Shown here: piece by piece, positions 31,046-44,500 of the stretch
How positions within the stretch are numbered: the stretch's first letter is position 1
Layout of the letters: each line of letters opens with the position of its first letter
DNA from: Arion vulgaris
Lineage: Eukaryota > Mollusca > Gastropoda > Stylommatophora > Arionidae
Direction of reading: 5' to 3'
Assembly: GCA_020796225.1 (NCBI GenBank)
Contig: CM036753.1
Span: 75,629,865-75,693,864, forward strand
Length of the DNA: 64,000 nt
Translations under genes and position numbers: made by a program
Notes under the pieces: generated by a model
Databases searched by the model: none
Told to the model about the DNA's origin: nothing
Seen by the model: only the letters and a program-made list of their open reading frames with translations

Positions 31046-31884
31046 ACTAGCCACCTTTAATTTAAATGAACGCTATAAGAACCTGGTATATAATGAACTG
31101 TAACAATTTAGTTTTAATTGTATGTATATCTTTACAAATATGAAAGTAAATTCACTGGCTTATGCATAATTGATTAATAATAATTTTAAAAAACCTGAAT
31201 TAAGGAAAGCAAGCCTTCACAAAATATCAGTCAGTAGTGCTATGATTACACCTGAATTCTTAGCAGGAGGAAACAAATTTGCATTAACAGTTTGCTGATC
31301 AACCGGTTGGCAATTTCCGGTTATATGCCTTGGAGACCAGGTTCGGCGTTGACAAATTAGTAACAAGTTGAATGCAAACAGACAGCAGTATCGATACCTT
31401 TAGTGTTTACGCTTAAATCAGATTATTTTATTATTCCAAAATAGCTGCCCCAGCGATGTTAAGTGTGTAGTTTTCTCTGATGAAAAATTACAATGAAGCT
31501 GTTCATATGAATAAAATTCATTTTATTTCAAACGATGGTAACAAGAAATTGGTATACACATTCTCACTATACATATATTATTGATCAACATAAAATAGTG
31601 CACATCACAGAAACATCAACATGATGAAAGTTTTCATGCAAACAAATGTAAGAATACACAAGTTTTGCATGGTAACACAACACGGAATCTCTTTATGATA
31701 ACTGACGGTGTAGGGTAAAAACTAAGGTATTTCTGTGTCAAGAAATACCATAGATGCACTTGAAACACACCTCTTTCTCATGCATCATGTTGACTGGTCT
31801 AGGCTATCATCTAACTACATCTATACAACTAAATACTTTTACTTTCTAAATATTCAAAGAATTATGAAGAGGATACTATAATAA

Positions 31885-32125
31885 AAATCATGACATATCC
31901 TTTACAGGACGTTACCATCAACCACAGTAAGCGAGTTGTTGATTTCTAGGTACCACTTATATATTCAGTACTTTGCCACTGCTTTCTGAATGGTGAGGTT
32001 TATTTTTACCGTTCGTAAAAATCAACGGGAACAAATTTGCATCCAAACTGCCCACAGCAGAGTTTGAAACAGATACTCTTGGGTTATGATCAAGTACACT
32101 ACCACTAAGCCACAGACACCCACAA
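31885..32125 (-). mobile_element. SINE family G, copy 3, full length
   Basis: Runs from CATGACATATCCTTTACAGG to the antisense box A AGTACACTACCACTAAGCCA. Serves as reference for the interrupted copy at 53660. Confidence 0.85.
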
Positions 32126-32129
32126 GGAT

Positions 32130-32700
32130 ACTATAATAATCATTTAAAAAATGATTTATGAGTTATTTAACAGATTACCTACTGAATTAAAAAACAGGTT
32201 GTGACTGAATGAAATTTAGGTCCTGTTTTCCCATTGCAGGTATATGTACAAATTCAGCTGCAGTTTTCTTCACTATTAACATAATTTTATTAGTAATATA
32301 CCATTCTGAAGGTAAATAAATTTTCTTTAAGATCATTCTACAACAAATAAACAGTGGCGCTCCCAGCGCTTATAGAGCCAATCAGTTAATACATGAAATG
32401 AATGGCTGCAGTGAAAAGTTAATTTTGTAACAGAAACATAGTATGTAATCATTTAATTGTATCGTACTCATTACAATGAGTACAAATGCAACATTCTGTA
32501 AAGATGAATCTACCCAGAATAGGATTCAAAAGTAAATAATAATAGTGGTCTATCTATAATACATGATTACATTGCTTCATTTACGCGCTGCAACAACTCT
32601 AGAGTTAGTTTGAAGGTAGATATACAGTCATAAAAGTATAAATATGATAGTGGAAATAACAAAAGAGATGATCTTTCTTGCTCACGATTATCGTCTAGAT
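32130..32700. other. Intergenic, no recognised feature
   Basis: AT-rich sequence with no coding signal or repeat matched by eye. Confidence 0.35.
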
Positions 32701-32759
32701 CAGAGGCCTCTAACCTTTTAACATGAAATGATCACATTGCAGAGTCAAATTATCAATAA

Positions 32760-33215
32760 TTTTCAATCTGACTCTCAGTCGATGCTTCACAAGATCCAGA
32801 AGGGCAGGTTTCGGTATGGGTGGATGTCGTCTATAGAAGTTTCTAACCTCCAGCGGCTTACATGGATATACTGTCCTGGGCATGCAGGTGTTTATGGTAA
32901 TAGAGAGCGGACAGGCTTGCATCAACAGCATCGATTGTTGGGGAGTTGAAGATGGATAAGGGGATATTCTTGGTCTCTTCGCGATTCTCTGTTGGATGAG
33001 GACACTAAAATCGATGTTGAATCGATCAAGCGATTTAAGCAGTTTGGAGTTACCCATTGTTCAAGTCGAACTGGATGCCTAAGAGGCAGAGTGAGAGGTG
33101 TGTTTAATCAGCGAGCCACAGGAACCATCAGTATGCATACTCTTCGATATCTGATGGGGAGACTGAGCACCTATGGGTCTGCCCGGAGTGCAATGACGTC
33201 AGTTTAGTAACCAAT
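32760..33215 (+). mobile_element. LINE F-like fragment, RNase H end
   Basis: Pieces read YCPGHAGVYGN (RNase H), DEDTKIDVESIKRFKQFGVT and [20 protein letters not shown]. 3' end at CAGTTTAGTAACCAATAACC. Paralogue at 55215-55480. Confidence 0.78.
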
Positions 33216-33255
33216 AACCAACCAATATATTAATTTTTTGTCTGGTCATAATTAG

Positions 33256-33440
33256 AAGCTTGTTTGTTAGATGATTGTTTACCTCTGAAGTTTGAGAAGG
33301 CATGCCTTTATGGTGGGGGACACTGATAATAAGGCAAGCAGACCGCCATGTAAAAAGCAGTCAGAAGCGCCATACTAGACTACGCCTGAATTCATATCGG
33401 ACAAGCGCAGAAGATGATTGTTCTTGTAATTAAGATTACA
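33256..33440 (+). mobile_element. SINE family D
   Basis: Head CCTCTGAAGTTTGAGAAGGC resembles the middle of SINE C. Tail block AAAAGCAGTCAGAAGCGCCA and ACTACGCCTGAATTCAT. Other pieces at 31200-31275, 38283-38380 (+) and 54478-54610 (-). Confidence 0.7.
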
Positions 33441-33894
33441 CCTTCATGTCCCATCTCTTTCAATCATAGACTAAAAATCTGTTTGATTATATGGGGTCAC
33501 ACTGACAATAAACAATACTCTACACATAGACTTTACATCTAAAGAAATAAGAACCTTCTGAGGATATGCATTTTTCCGGTTGTAAAATATGATGTGAATC
33601 ATAGAACTCAAGCGATAAAGAACAAAATAAAAATCTTTCACAACAAATTGCTGCCCAAAAAATTTGTAGAACACGATGAACAGAGAAGAGAAAAAAAATA
33701 GTCATTTTACAAGACCTGAGCACCAAGGAACATTCGCTCAATACCCAAGACGATGGTAGCAACAGGACATTAAATAAACCTTGAATATGATGCTGGAGAA
33801 CTGGCTAGAGTTTTTCAGGTGGGCTTTGATGAAAGAGATGTTCCGATGAGTGAAAAATATAAATGATCTGGTACTGATAAAGTCAAACAATGAA

Positions 33895-34260
33895 ATTGTA
33901 GACATCTGTATTCTTCACCTTTCAACTCTCAATGGAGCATATGTCTTCAACAAACTTCTTCCAGCCCTTCCCCTCTCTTACCATCCCTTCCAACTACTTC
34001 CACGTCTTGTCTATCCTTTTAATATCAGTCTCCAACTCTCTTATCCAGGTATTTCTAGGCCTTTCCTATCTTTTCTTTCCTTGCAGGTTCCAAAACAGTG
34101 TCTGTTTTGCAATGCTTCTGATCATCCTTCTCAATGTGTGATTCTTCTGTCCTGTGTATGATGAAAGAAAGTAGTAGTCAGACGGATACTGTCACCATGT
34201 CTAAAAAACATGTTCAGGGATAGCCTCCCAAAAGTTTTCAAATTTTACTTCTTATGTTGT
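33895..34260 (-). mobile_element. LINE O 3' end
   Basis: Close paralogue of 48514-49115: shares CTTCAACAAACTTCTTCCA and TTCCAAAACAGTGTCTGT. Decayed RT C-terminus, 3' end near 33895. Confidence 0.8.
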
Positions 34261-34264
34261 CTCA

Positions 34265-34831
34265 AATATTCTGTGGTAGAGTAGCCTGTGCTACTGACCT
34301 CAAAAGTCCTCCTGTTCATAGCTAAGCTTCTAGTAGGGTCAGGGTCATCGCTGTTAAACGGGTCAAAATGATACGGACGAGGTTAAGAAAGATATGCTGT
34401 CACCATTTAGAAAGACTGAGGGCGGTTAAAGAATAAAGGAAAGCAAACCTGACAAAAATGTTTGTTGAAATCTGCTGTACTGTGTCACAGGTATAATAAC
34501 AGATTGCAATGTAAATTCACTTGAAAATAACATTTGTGAAGATTATAAAACAACATATCTTCACATTTTGACCTTGAAGTCACTAAATACATTACGTTCA
34601 GTTACTGTAACAGGAAAATCACTATTGAAACAAATCACTATTGAAACAATATAACTCACAACTGTATAATGTATACAACAACAATTTAAAACAAATAGCA
34701 AAGGATGTGAAAGATCTCATTCAACAATAAAAATATTTTTTGGACAAAGAAAATTAACTTAAAAACATTTAGAACAAAAACAAAGCAAGTTATGATATAA
34801 TGTGAAAGGTGAGGTCAACAGCTGGGTGTAC
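34265..34831 (-). other. YTHDC2 3' UTR/downstream region, nothing distinct
   Basis: AT-rich region just after the YTHDC2 stop, most likely 3' UTR. No AATAAA or ATTAAA on the - strand was seen. Confidence 0.4.
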
Positions 34832-35506
34832 CTATTTACGCTGATTAAACTGTCCTCCGCTGAAATACTGTGGCTGCTGTGTTTGTGGAATTGTATTTGG
34901 GTGACCTCTATGGAGTATCATGACTGGTGATAGACCAGGATGGTGACCAACAGTCAATCCTTGGCCAATAAGTCCTGCCTGGGCCATCAATAGAGGATTC
35001 ATCCCTGAGTTACTTGCCACACTTATAGTTGGTTGTCCAAATACTCCTTGTTGCTGCTGTTGTGAATAAGTGTTAGAGTAGTAGCTATTACTGGCTGCAT
35101 AGCCCTGCTGGGACATCAACTGGGCAGGGGTCTGAATAATGAGGCCAGACCCAGGATTATTTATGCTGCCTTGGAACTGTCCACCTTCTGCTTGAGGCTG
35201 TTTGTGGACTGGACTGCTGGTCCTACTAGTACTGTCACTGGAACTATTATTGGTGTTTGTCGATAGTGCTGGACTAAGACTTGTCTGAGACACCTCAGTG
35301 CGTTCCTTATTACTGCGGTCATCGATGACTCCTGAGCTGTTTGTTTTTGCACTTGGATTATCAGTTTTCTGCTGTTGCTGCTGCTGTTGAGATGGTTTCT
35401 GAATTTGTTGCTCACTGGTGTTCTTTTTACCTCCAGACTGAGAACCTCTCAAATGCTGCATGTCCCACATTTTCAACAGTTGCACAGCAACCTTAGATTC
35501 TAGTTC
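34832..35506 (-). CDS. YTHDC2: YTHDC2 terminal exon, Gln/Ser-rich tail
   Basis: Starts [16 protein letters not shown], the last YTH helix, then continues about 205 residues past the usual C-terminus: Ser/Gln/Asn-rich, with Q runs and an [15 protein letters not shown] stretch, ending FNQRK and TAG (34832-34834). Human YTHDC2 ends soon after the YTH domain, so this tail is an extension. No AATAAA on this strand was found in the next 500 bases. Confidence 0.9.
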   Translation of the reverse strand, partial: ELESKVAVQLLKMWDMQHLRGSQSGGKKNTSEQQIQKPSQQQQQQQKTDNPSAKTNSSGVIDDRSNKERTEVSQTSLSPALSTNTNNSSSDSTSRTSSPVHKQPQAEGGQFQGSINNPGSGLIIQTPAQLMSQQGYAASNSYYSNTYSQQQQQGVFGQPTISVASNSGMNPLLMAQAGLIGQGLTVGHHPGLSPVMILHRGHPNTIPQTQQPQYFSGGQFNQRK

Positions 35507-38500
35507 CTAACAAACAAAAGAATAAAAAGCAATGTATTTAACAATTATCAGGCATTCAAATTTCATCAATGTAACCATTTTAAAAATATAAACAATCTGG
35601 TATTTCACAATGAAATAACTAGTTTACCAAATACTGGCCAATGTATTTATTAACAGTACCAAGTTGAATGCATTCGAAAATAGATGTCTGCGAAAAATAA
35701 TGAGCATAAAGTAGAACAAATTCAGAAGTGATGAATTAAAAGAAATGTCTCGTCAACCACTAGTAACAACTATTATAAGAAGGAGAAGATGGAGATATGT
35801 TGGACACACCTTGAGAAGAAATGATCAAATATCAAAGCAGGCATTGAAGTGGGATGAAAAGGGTTCAAGAAAGAGAGGACGGCAAGGGAGACCCTGAAAC
35901 GAACTTTGCTGAGAGAGGCAAGAAATATCGGTCTCAGTTCCATGGAGGAGGCGTGTTGTCCAGGATAGAGTGGTATGGAGAAATTTCTTACAGGCACTAT
36001 GTAACATACAATGGTACAAGATAAATTATTATTATTCTTCAGTCATCTCTTACCTGGCCATCTCTGCCTGAATTGACTCTTCTGTTCTCATTCCAAGAAT
36101 TTACTAATGAATTTGTCATGGAGAATGGCACGACTGCTCTGTGGAGTGAAATCATGAACAGATGAAATTATTTTACTATCATCAATCTTTAAAACTAATC
36201 ATTACTAGGTAATGTTCATGTCTAAATTAACTGATAAACTCAAATTAACTGAGAAGTAATAATGCGTGTGTGAATAAAAGGAAGTTTTAACAGTTCAATG
36301 TAAATCTTTGTTTACCGTAACCAGGACACTTATTTTGTTAAATTCTCATGCTTTTAACAAATTTGAAAATGGATGGCTATAGTTTGTGTGGATTCTTTCA
36401 CTTCTTCTTCCTTCACCCCTAGAGAGGCATAGGTCAAGGACTTCCAAGTTCTCCTATCCAAGGCCATCTTTTCCAGATCTCTTCACTCTCTTCCTGTTTT
36501 ATTGCATCCTGTCTCCAACTCCCTTCTGTAAGCATTCTTTCTTGCGGGGTAATACTTCTTCCTCGGGTGGTGAGCTATGAATTTCCCTGATTGTGGTTTC
36601 TATAGCTATCTAGTGTATTTCAGCTAGCCCCACGACCAACCTTTCTTTGTTGCCTCTTACGACATGCGTAGCAGGTAACAGTGGTTTTATTCTTTACACT
36701 TCTAATTTGGGCCACAGTAACCATACAGGCAGTTTGTGTAGATGGTTTCTATTTAATCCTCAAATCTCCACAGTAAATATATCTGCAATACTGAATATGA
36801 ACAGAGGTTTGTGGTAAACAACTAGATTTCAAGTGACTATAAAGGGGATGTTAGGATAAATTATTATTAAAAAATCAATGAGTCAGCTACCTTGAGGCTG
36901 CTAGAATTTGGAATAAATCAGTTATCCTGAGACTGCCAGAATTTGCAGCCAATTAATCAGCTATCCTATTATAATTGAAAATAAAGAATATTAAAATATA
37001 TGCAATGTTTAGTCATAGCCTGCACACCACCTTGTCTGTGACCCGTACCAGAATAGTTGTATAGCAGAAGAAGTCAAAATCTGATAATTACCTCCTCATC
37101 CACTCAACATTGAAAACTCCAGTCAGTCCTGAGCCTGGAAAATCAGGAGACCTATTTTTACTGACAGCTGATGACATTCTGGCATATCCTTGAAAATTAG
37201 CATTGCTTGGTACACAGAAGATGAGGTACACGTTTTTCCCACTCTGTGTAGTATATTTAAGCACAAAAAAGACATTTTTAAAAATAATACAAACCATTTC
37301 GAAAATGATTAAGATGATATACTGGTGCTATTATTATCTGCTATCCAGTATCAAATCCTAGGTCCCATATGAGCAGTGTGCAAATATGAACAGTATAATT
37401 AACTACATTTGTATGTATGCAACATGCTCAAGAAAGTCTGAGGAACAACATGTTGCGGAACAGTTTTTTTATGCAATTTTGATGAAAATGATCATATGCA
37501 GTCACAGGCCTTCCCCTTGGTGGTTTGTCATTGAAATCTGACTGACCAACTTCTCCATCTTTGAAATGCTTTACCCAGCGTCTTACTGTACTCACATCAA
37601 CACACTAATCACCATGAACAGCTTGCACGTTTGTGAATTTTAATTACAGGAACAAGTTTTGTTGTTAAGAATTCAATAATGGTGTGCTGTTTGAATCACA
37701 CATGCGAACACCCGACCATTTTGATGTGCACTGGGTGGGAATTGTAATTGTGTACAAGGTCAGTCATGGTGGAGGGGAGATGCCATGTAACTAGAGAATT
37801 GGATTTATCTGATGTAACTAAAAATATAACGGTGTAGGGTACAACTTTTCAGCCCACCGTCATAAGTATGTAACGTGTACAATATATGGTCTGAATCTAT
37901 GACACAACATACTTACATGAAATGCCTTGTTGAGTTTTGTTTCATTTGCAGCTGACGTTGCCCAAACTCCTTTGGATTCTGAAACATCAACAATCTTCTT
38001 GTTGTTGCATCTCATCAGGAAGTATCTCCCATCTTGTACTGTCTGACTGGGTGCCCTGCTGCCAGCTGTAACACTTTTTGCAGAAGATGTACTTTGGGAA
38101 GAGTCTCCCACTGTGGCACCTTTTTTGTCTTCTTTAACGGCACCACTCAGAGATGCTGATTCTACAGAATTCGAAAATTAACTCACAATAAATAATATTT
38201 ATAAATTTGCATCACTTAAAATGTCCCCCAACAATCATTGCAGTACTAAAATATAAATTTTGGTAAAACATTACCTATAATAAAAACAAGCCTTCATACA
38301 AAAAGCAGTCAGAGGTGCCATGACTACGCCTGAATTTATAACAGGCAAACGATACGAAAAAAGTCTTTATATCTCTTGTTTTGCTTGTGTGTTGCCAGGG
38401 CTCACAAGGGGAGCAAAGAGTAGTAACACTAAGACAAACAAGGCAAATCATAAGAGGCGACTGAGGTAGGGGCCTAGGGAAGCTACTCTATTAAATAAAA

Positions 38501-41500
38501 AGCTTTGAGGAAATCAGATGTGCTGGCCTACCTGTAGGCACATAACTGGCACAAAGTACAATCGCTATTAGGCTTGGATCACATACAGATCACACAGAGT
38601 GGTCGATATGGAGCGTTCGAAGAAGAAGCTATCTCTTGGTTTTTAATTAAGATTATGCAAGATATCAAGTAGTTATACTATGTGGTACAGTTTATCTGGA
38701 AATAACATTTACTTTTTCACAAAGATTTATAAGATTCATTTAAATATGATTACACCAACACTGTGCAGCATCTGGTCGAATAGATTAAAGCGCAGCTCCC
38801 ATGTGGGAGACCCAGGTTCAATCCACGGTAATGCCAAGGAGTTTTTTCTGTTGATGGCATAAAGAAAATATCTTAACATAAACAGTTTTGCGGCGACTGC
38901 ACTAGCCAAGCGGCCATCAAATTCCACAGGCTCATGTCCCTCCGGTTCTACATCACCCAAAAAGCGGTATTACAGGCAGTAACGACAGTTTTAAAAAAAA
39001 ATTATACACCAACACTGTAATAGCTTAGTATAAATTAAGTCATACTTCCATAGCCTTGAAAACCTTGTTGCTGCTGGTTGTTGTATCCTCTGCCTGTTCC
39101 GCTGCTGTGGGTTCTGTAAACTTGTTGCTGATGCTGCTGATTGTATTGTTGATGTGTCTGGTGTTGCTGGTGATGTGGTTGGTGTTGCTGATGATACGAC
39201 TGGTGTTGCTGATGTGGATGGTGCTGTTGATGCTGTGGATACTGCTGTTGGTAACCACCACCACTGCCTGGTCTATTGTAGTAGTCATCAAATCCACCCA
39301 TCAAAGGTTCTAAAATTACAAATGTTACAGAGTTAAAATAAATTATTACATCAAACAAATAGAAATTTGGGACATTTAGTTTTGATTAACAATTTATCCA
39401 ATAGACATAAGTGAACAAACAGACAAATAAGGAAAACAATTCTATCTAGATTACTATATTTTTATGCAAAAAGAACAGAAATTAAAGGCTTCACTGACCA
39501 GACACTCTAGGTCGCACTCCAACTCCAACTGGGTTTTCCAGTCCCAATGCCTTATCTGCATTAGTTAACACAGCACAGATAGCTTGTAGAACTACCTACA
39601 GAACAGAATCCAACGAAAAATTTAGCTGAAATACACTATTGAAGTGAAAAATAAATACTAATGGGAAATGAAAAACACATACTAATACTAAAAGACAGTT
39701 GAATGTGATGATCACTGCATAATTAGTTTTGTAAGCCATAATTATAAAGAAACTGCTAAGAATAATGATGAAAAGAATGAGAAGTAGAATAAGGCCAGAA
39801 ATTGGTGAATAATTTGTTGAAGACAAAGGCACTTGCAATGCTATATATACCATAACAACACTTATAGAATGAACAATAGAGGTAAAAATAAATCTATACT
39901 TGTGCTTTATATAAAACACCAAGACTTTTGACAAAATAAATCATCAGGATTTTTCCAAAATGTTAGAGAGATTGATTACTGACAGTAAAGATCTAAGAGT
40001 CATTCAAAATATACATTGGCGACAAAAAGCAGTCATGAGAGTAGACAAACAGATGGGAATTTTTCAGCAGATCAAACAGGGAGTTAGACAAGGATGTGTA
40101 TTATCACCTGATCTGTTTTCTCTGAACAACCGAAACATTTTGAGATCAATAAGTGGGATCACTTGAATAGCAACAGTAAATGGAGATAATAAAAAAAAAC
40201 TGTAGATATGCTGATGACACTGTCTCGATAAAGTAAAATTAATAGAACTACAGGAACTAATTAATATGGTGGTGACAGAAAGTAATAACAAAGACACAAG
40301 TCTAAATTTTATGAAGATAGAAGTTAAGGTCATCTACAAAAAAGGCATGCTCCATCAAAAAGCACCATCAAAGTAAATGGGACGAAGATAAGACAAGTAA
40401 ATCAATTAAAATACCTTGGAGCTCTGATAACATCAGATGATAGATGCAGATCAGAAATAAAGAGTAGAATTGGCCAGGCTAATTAATCAATTCAGGAAAT
40501 GAAAGTCATTATATGCAACAAGCCATCTATTGTCAGAAAGGATGTTCTTCAGTGCTACATAGAGTGTACTGACATAACAAACGTAAGTAGTGCACAACAA
40601 ATAGACAGACAGCAAAATAACTGTAGGCCATAGAGATGTGGTTTTTTACAGGAGAATGCTAAGAATATCATGGACTTCTAAAGTGACTAATGATGGTGTG
40701 CTGAAAGAGGTCAATGTACATAGAAAACTCATTATAAATGTTAGAAAGAGACTATTGTCATCTTTTAGGTATGTAATGACAAAGGGAGGTTTAGAACACA
40801 TAGTGATAACTGGCAAAATCAGTGGGAGACAAGACAGAAGATGACAGAGAAAGAGAAACTTCTGGGCAGCCTGGCTTCACAACACAGAAGAGTGTCAACA
40901 TCCAATCTTATAGTCAGTACTATGAACTAATGTTTATGGAGATCCATTATTGCCTATGCCACCCAGCATGGCACATGATGATGATTATAAGAATTGAAAA
41001 GTAAATACCAATGAAAGCTGAAAAATAAATACTAATAATTGAAAAACTTTCAAGACAAAATAAAGATGTTTGCTCTCTGGACAATACTTAACTCTTTCCA
41101 CGCTTTAAGCTGCACACTGCGCCACGGCGGAAGTCCGTTGCACGCTTTAAGCCGCACACTGCGCCATAGAGTTGCTTCCCTTATAAGCAGTCTTTCTAGT
41201 TTTACTTCTACTACTTTTTAACCTTGTTATTCTATTGGGTTGTCCAGTTTTCTTCAATTTAGTATATAATAATATATATATGTTTATTTATTGACGAGTA
41301 GTTGGGATCGTAATTTTAAAACTTTTTTTTATTTCCCCTTGAATTAATTGCTTAAAAATTGAGGAAATAAATGGGCATGGAAAGAGTTAATTATGAATTC
41401 ACTGTCAACAGAGTTGAAAAAAAAAAAGATATGAGATATAACCAAAGAAAGACTCATACAAATAAAAACAACTTTTTTTGTTAAAATTATCCATAGTTAT

Positions 41501-44500
41501 AAAGATTCAAATTAATATATTTTAATAAGAAAAATGCTTACTTCTTCCGCTTGGGTCCATGGTCGATTGGGATGCTTCATTCTGTTCAGAAACAAACTGT
41601 GCCACTTCATCCTAAACAGCACTGCAGTTTTGGCAGTCTGGTAATTATTTTGAATAAAGATTTAGCTTTTAAGAACTACTCTTGACCACAAGATGACAAT
41701 TTGATATTTTTCTGAGTACTACAAAAATAATATGTATTGCAACAATAAACAAATTGCCAAAATTCAAGCAATAAACAAATCGCCAAAATTCAAGTCAACA
41801 ACTCTGTAAAGAGTAAAAAAAATTGTAAACAAGATATACAAAATTTCAGTACTTTGAAAGCATAATACACAGGAAAAATACTGATTAAAAATAATATTTT
41901 TGTAATCCAGGGCACTCCCATATGTTATCAGTTCTTATTAAATAGTTCAAAGTGTCAATAAAGTAGCTAGACTCTTGAATATGGGCTGTGCAAAGTGTGT
42001 TCTACAATGCTGTTGGAGAAATTAAGCAATCATAGAAATGATACAATGTCAGCAAAATTCCTGCAGCCCATTCCTGCATATTAGAATTGGTATATGTATA
42101 TGCGTGCGTGCAAACATAATAATATAATGAAATCAGGGCATATCCTTTACAGGACTTAGCCATCAACCACAGTAAATGAGCCGTCGATTTTCTGGGCACC
42201 ACTTATATGTATAGACGCTCACTATTATTATATAACTACAACCAATTATCTAAAGTTTTTGAAAAATTATAAGAATAACGTCACACTATTACGCGTTTGT
42301 TGCAGCTAATTTTGTAGTGGCTTCTTATGTTTATCATTTAAGGATTGTAGACAGAAACAACGAAACTGAAAAGACTGTGATACAGACACAGATAAGTAAG
42401 TATCAAGTTCTGACTTACCGTAAGGCAGTCAAATCCAAAAGTGATCCAGTCATCCAGTTTGAGTGTCACATTCCCACCATGTTCACCTTCATTCTTTGCG
42501 ATGCTGTCATCATCATCATCATGCAGTTCATCATCATCATCTGTGTCTTTAAGTTTCACAGCAAATTGATAAAAATAGAATTAGAGCATTATAATGAACT
42601 CTGTCTAAAATAAATTCAGTTGAAATTCTGCATTACAATGAATATTTGATAGATTGAAGTAAAACTAAACATCAATGAAAAAGGATAAGCAAATTAAAAA
42701 AAAAAAAAAAAAAAAAACAAAGCCTTTTGAACTGGATAGAGATGGTTTAGAAAAAAGACAGAATAATGTTGATCTGCTGGAAGAGGTTAGCACTCAGAGA
42801 AAGATCATTATGATCATCTAATAGAGACAATCATAATTTTTCGGGCATGTCCCCAAACAAATTATGTTTAGAAGACATGGTGACAACTGGCAAAATCAAT
42901 GGGGATAAGATGGGGAGAGATACATTTTTAGACAGTCTAATTTTATGGCATAGAGAAATATCAACATTTGAACTTATAGTCAGTACTTAGGTGGCGTCTG
43001 TGGTTTAGAGGTTAGTGACTCGGTCTTTTAACCTCGACGTTCTGAGTTCGAATCACGCTGCGGACAGTTTGGTTGCACATTGTTTGCATGGATTTTAACA
43101 AAAGGACGATGGCACCACTCGTTCAGAAAGCAGTAGAAAACTACTGAATGTAATAATGCCTAGAAAAATCACAAACAACGTTAAAAGCTGGGGTTGATTC
43201 GCAAAGTCCTGTAAAGGATATGCAATTAACTTTAGTCAGTACTCAGGATAGATGTTTGAAGAGATTCATGATCACATTTATAAGCTGGTATGGCACATAT
43301 AATCATCAGCTGGTATGGCACATACATTCATCAGCTGGTATGGCACATGATAATAATAATAATAGCCATCCATAGCAAGTGATGACGACAATCTCAGACA
43401 TGTGTTGCTGCACTTCTCTGGTGTGTGCGGAGGTGATTGTAAAATCCAATCCTCAAACACAATCCCCTACCACAGGTGGGGCATACATGCTTGAGGTTAG
43501 ACATGTGGGGGTTTGTTTTGTCTTTCGCACAGCTTGCTTTCTTTGTGCCTTAATGGTTCGTGGATTCTCAGCTGTGTTCTCAGACAATAAATGATTTAAT
43601 GTTAGAACAGAATAGAAATAAACATACCATTTTCTATGGCCTCTGACAGCTTAATAGCATCTGTTGTCACTTTGCTGTGTCCTCCAAACAGAAACATGGC
43701 CGAAGGTGACACTAGAGAGCAATATTTTGCCAAAGATATTCGCTGGTTACGACACATCTCTTCATAAATCATCCATTTTGAGGGCAGTGTCCTCACAAAT
43801 CTCTTCAAAGAATGTGCAGGGATCATATTTGCAACAGAGGTCACTGGTTGCAGCACAGAGGAAGTATGGAACTTTACTCTCGGTTCAGTTCTGTTGAACA
43901 ATACAAATATATAGATAATAACTGACTCTTGGTTAGATTGAAAGAAACTGCTATGGGATTAGACTCTACTGGATTCTGTAGATGGCGGAGAACGGTATCA
44001 TATTTATTTTTAGTAACATTATACAGATTATTTAAAAATTAGTAAGTCTCAGTGTATGGTTCTGTTTTTGGTAATCTGGTTAACGACATGATTTTAAAAA
44101 CTATTTGAATTCACAACTTCATTGATCTCGAAATAAATTTCAGTCACACCACAGTACCCAAAATTAGCTTAATAATGTAAGCTAATTTCTCAGAGTTGTG
44201 TGTAGCTTTGTAAATGGAGTGCTGTTTTAAATATGGATTTGCCCACCCGCACAGCGTGTTCATAGCGCGTTGGACGACGGGTGACAAGCCCTGTGAGTGC
44301 GGTTCAATTCTGTGGGCTGGCAGAAAAGCCACAGGTCCTCCAGATTTATGGTCTTCATGGCACCGAACCGAAGGGTTACGATGTCCATGGCACTGAGCCG
44401 AAAAGCTCAAGTGCTTCTGGATCGGAAAAAAATATATGGACTTTCTCTTCATTAGCACTAAAAATCTTGGTATAAGTTGTGTACCAACAATTCTTCTTGA

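Noticed and set aside
32710..33057. 115-residue antisense frame
   Set aside because: It is the shadow of a LINE F-like fragment that reads on the + strand.
43009..43090. tRNA gene
   Set aside because: Head of SINE family G, repeated six times with the same body.
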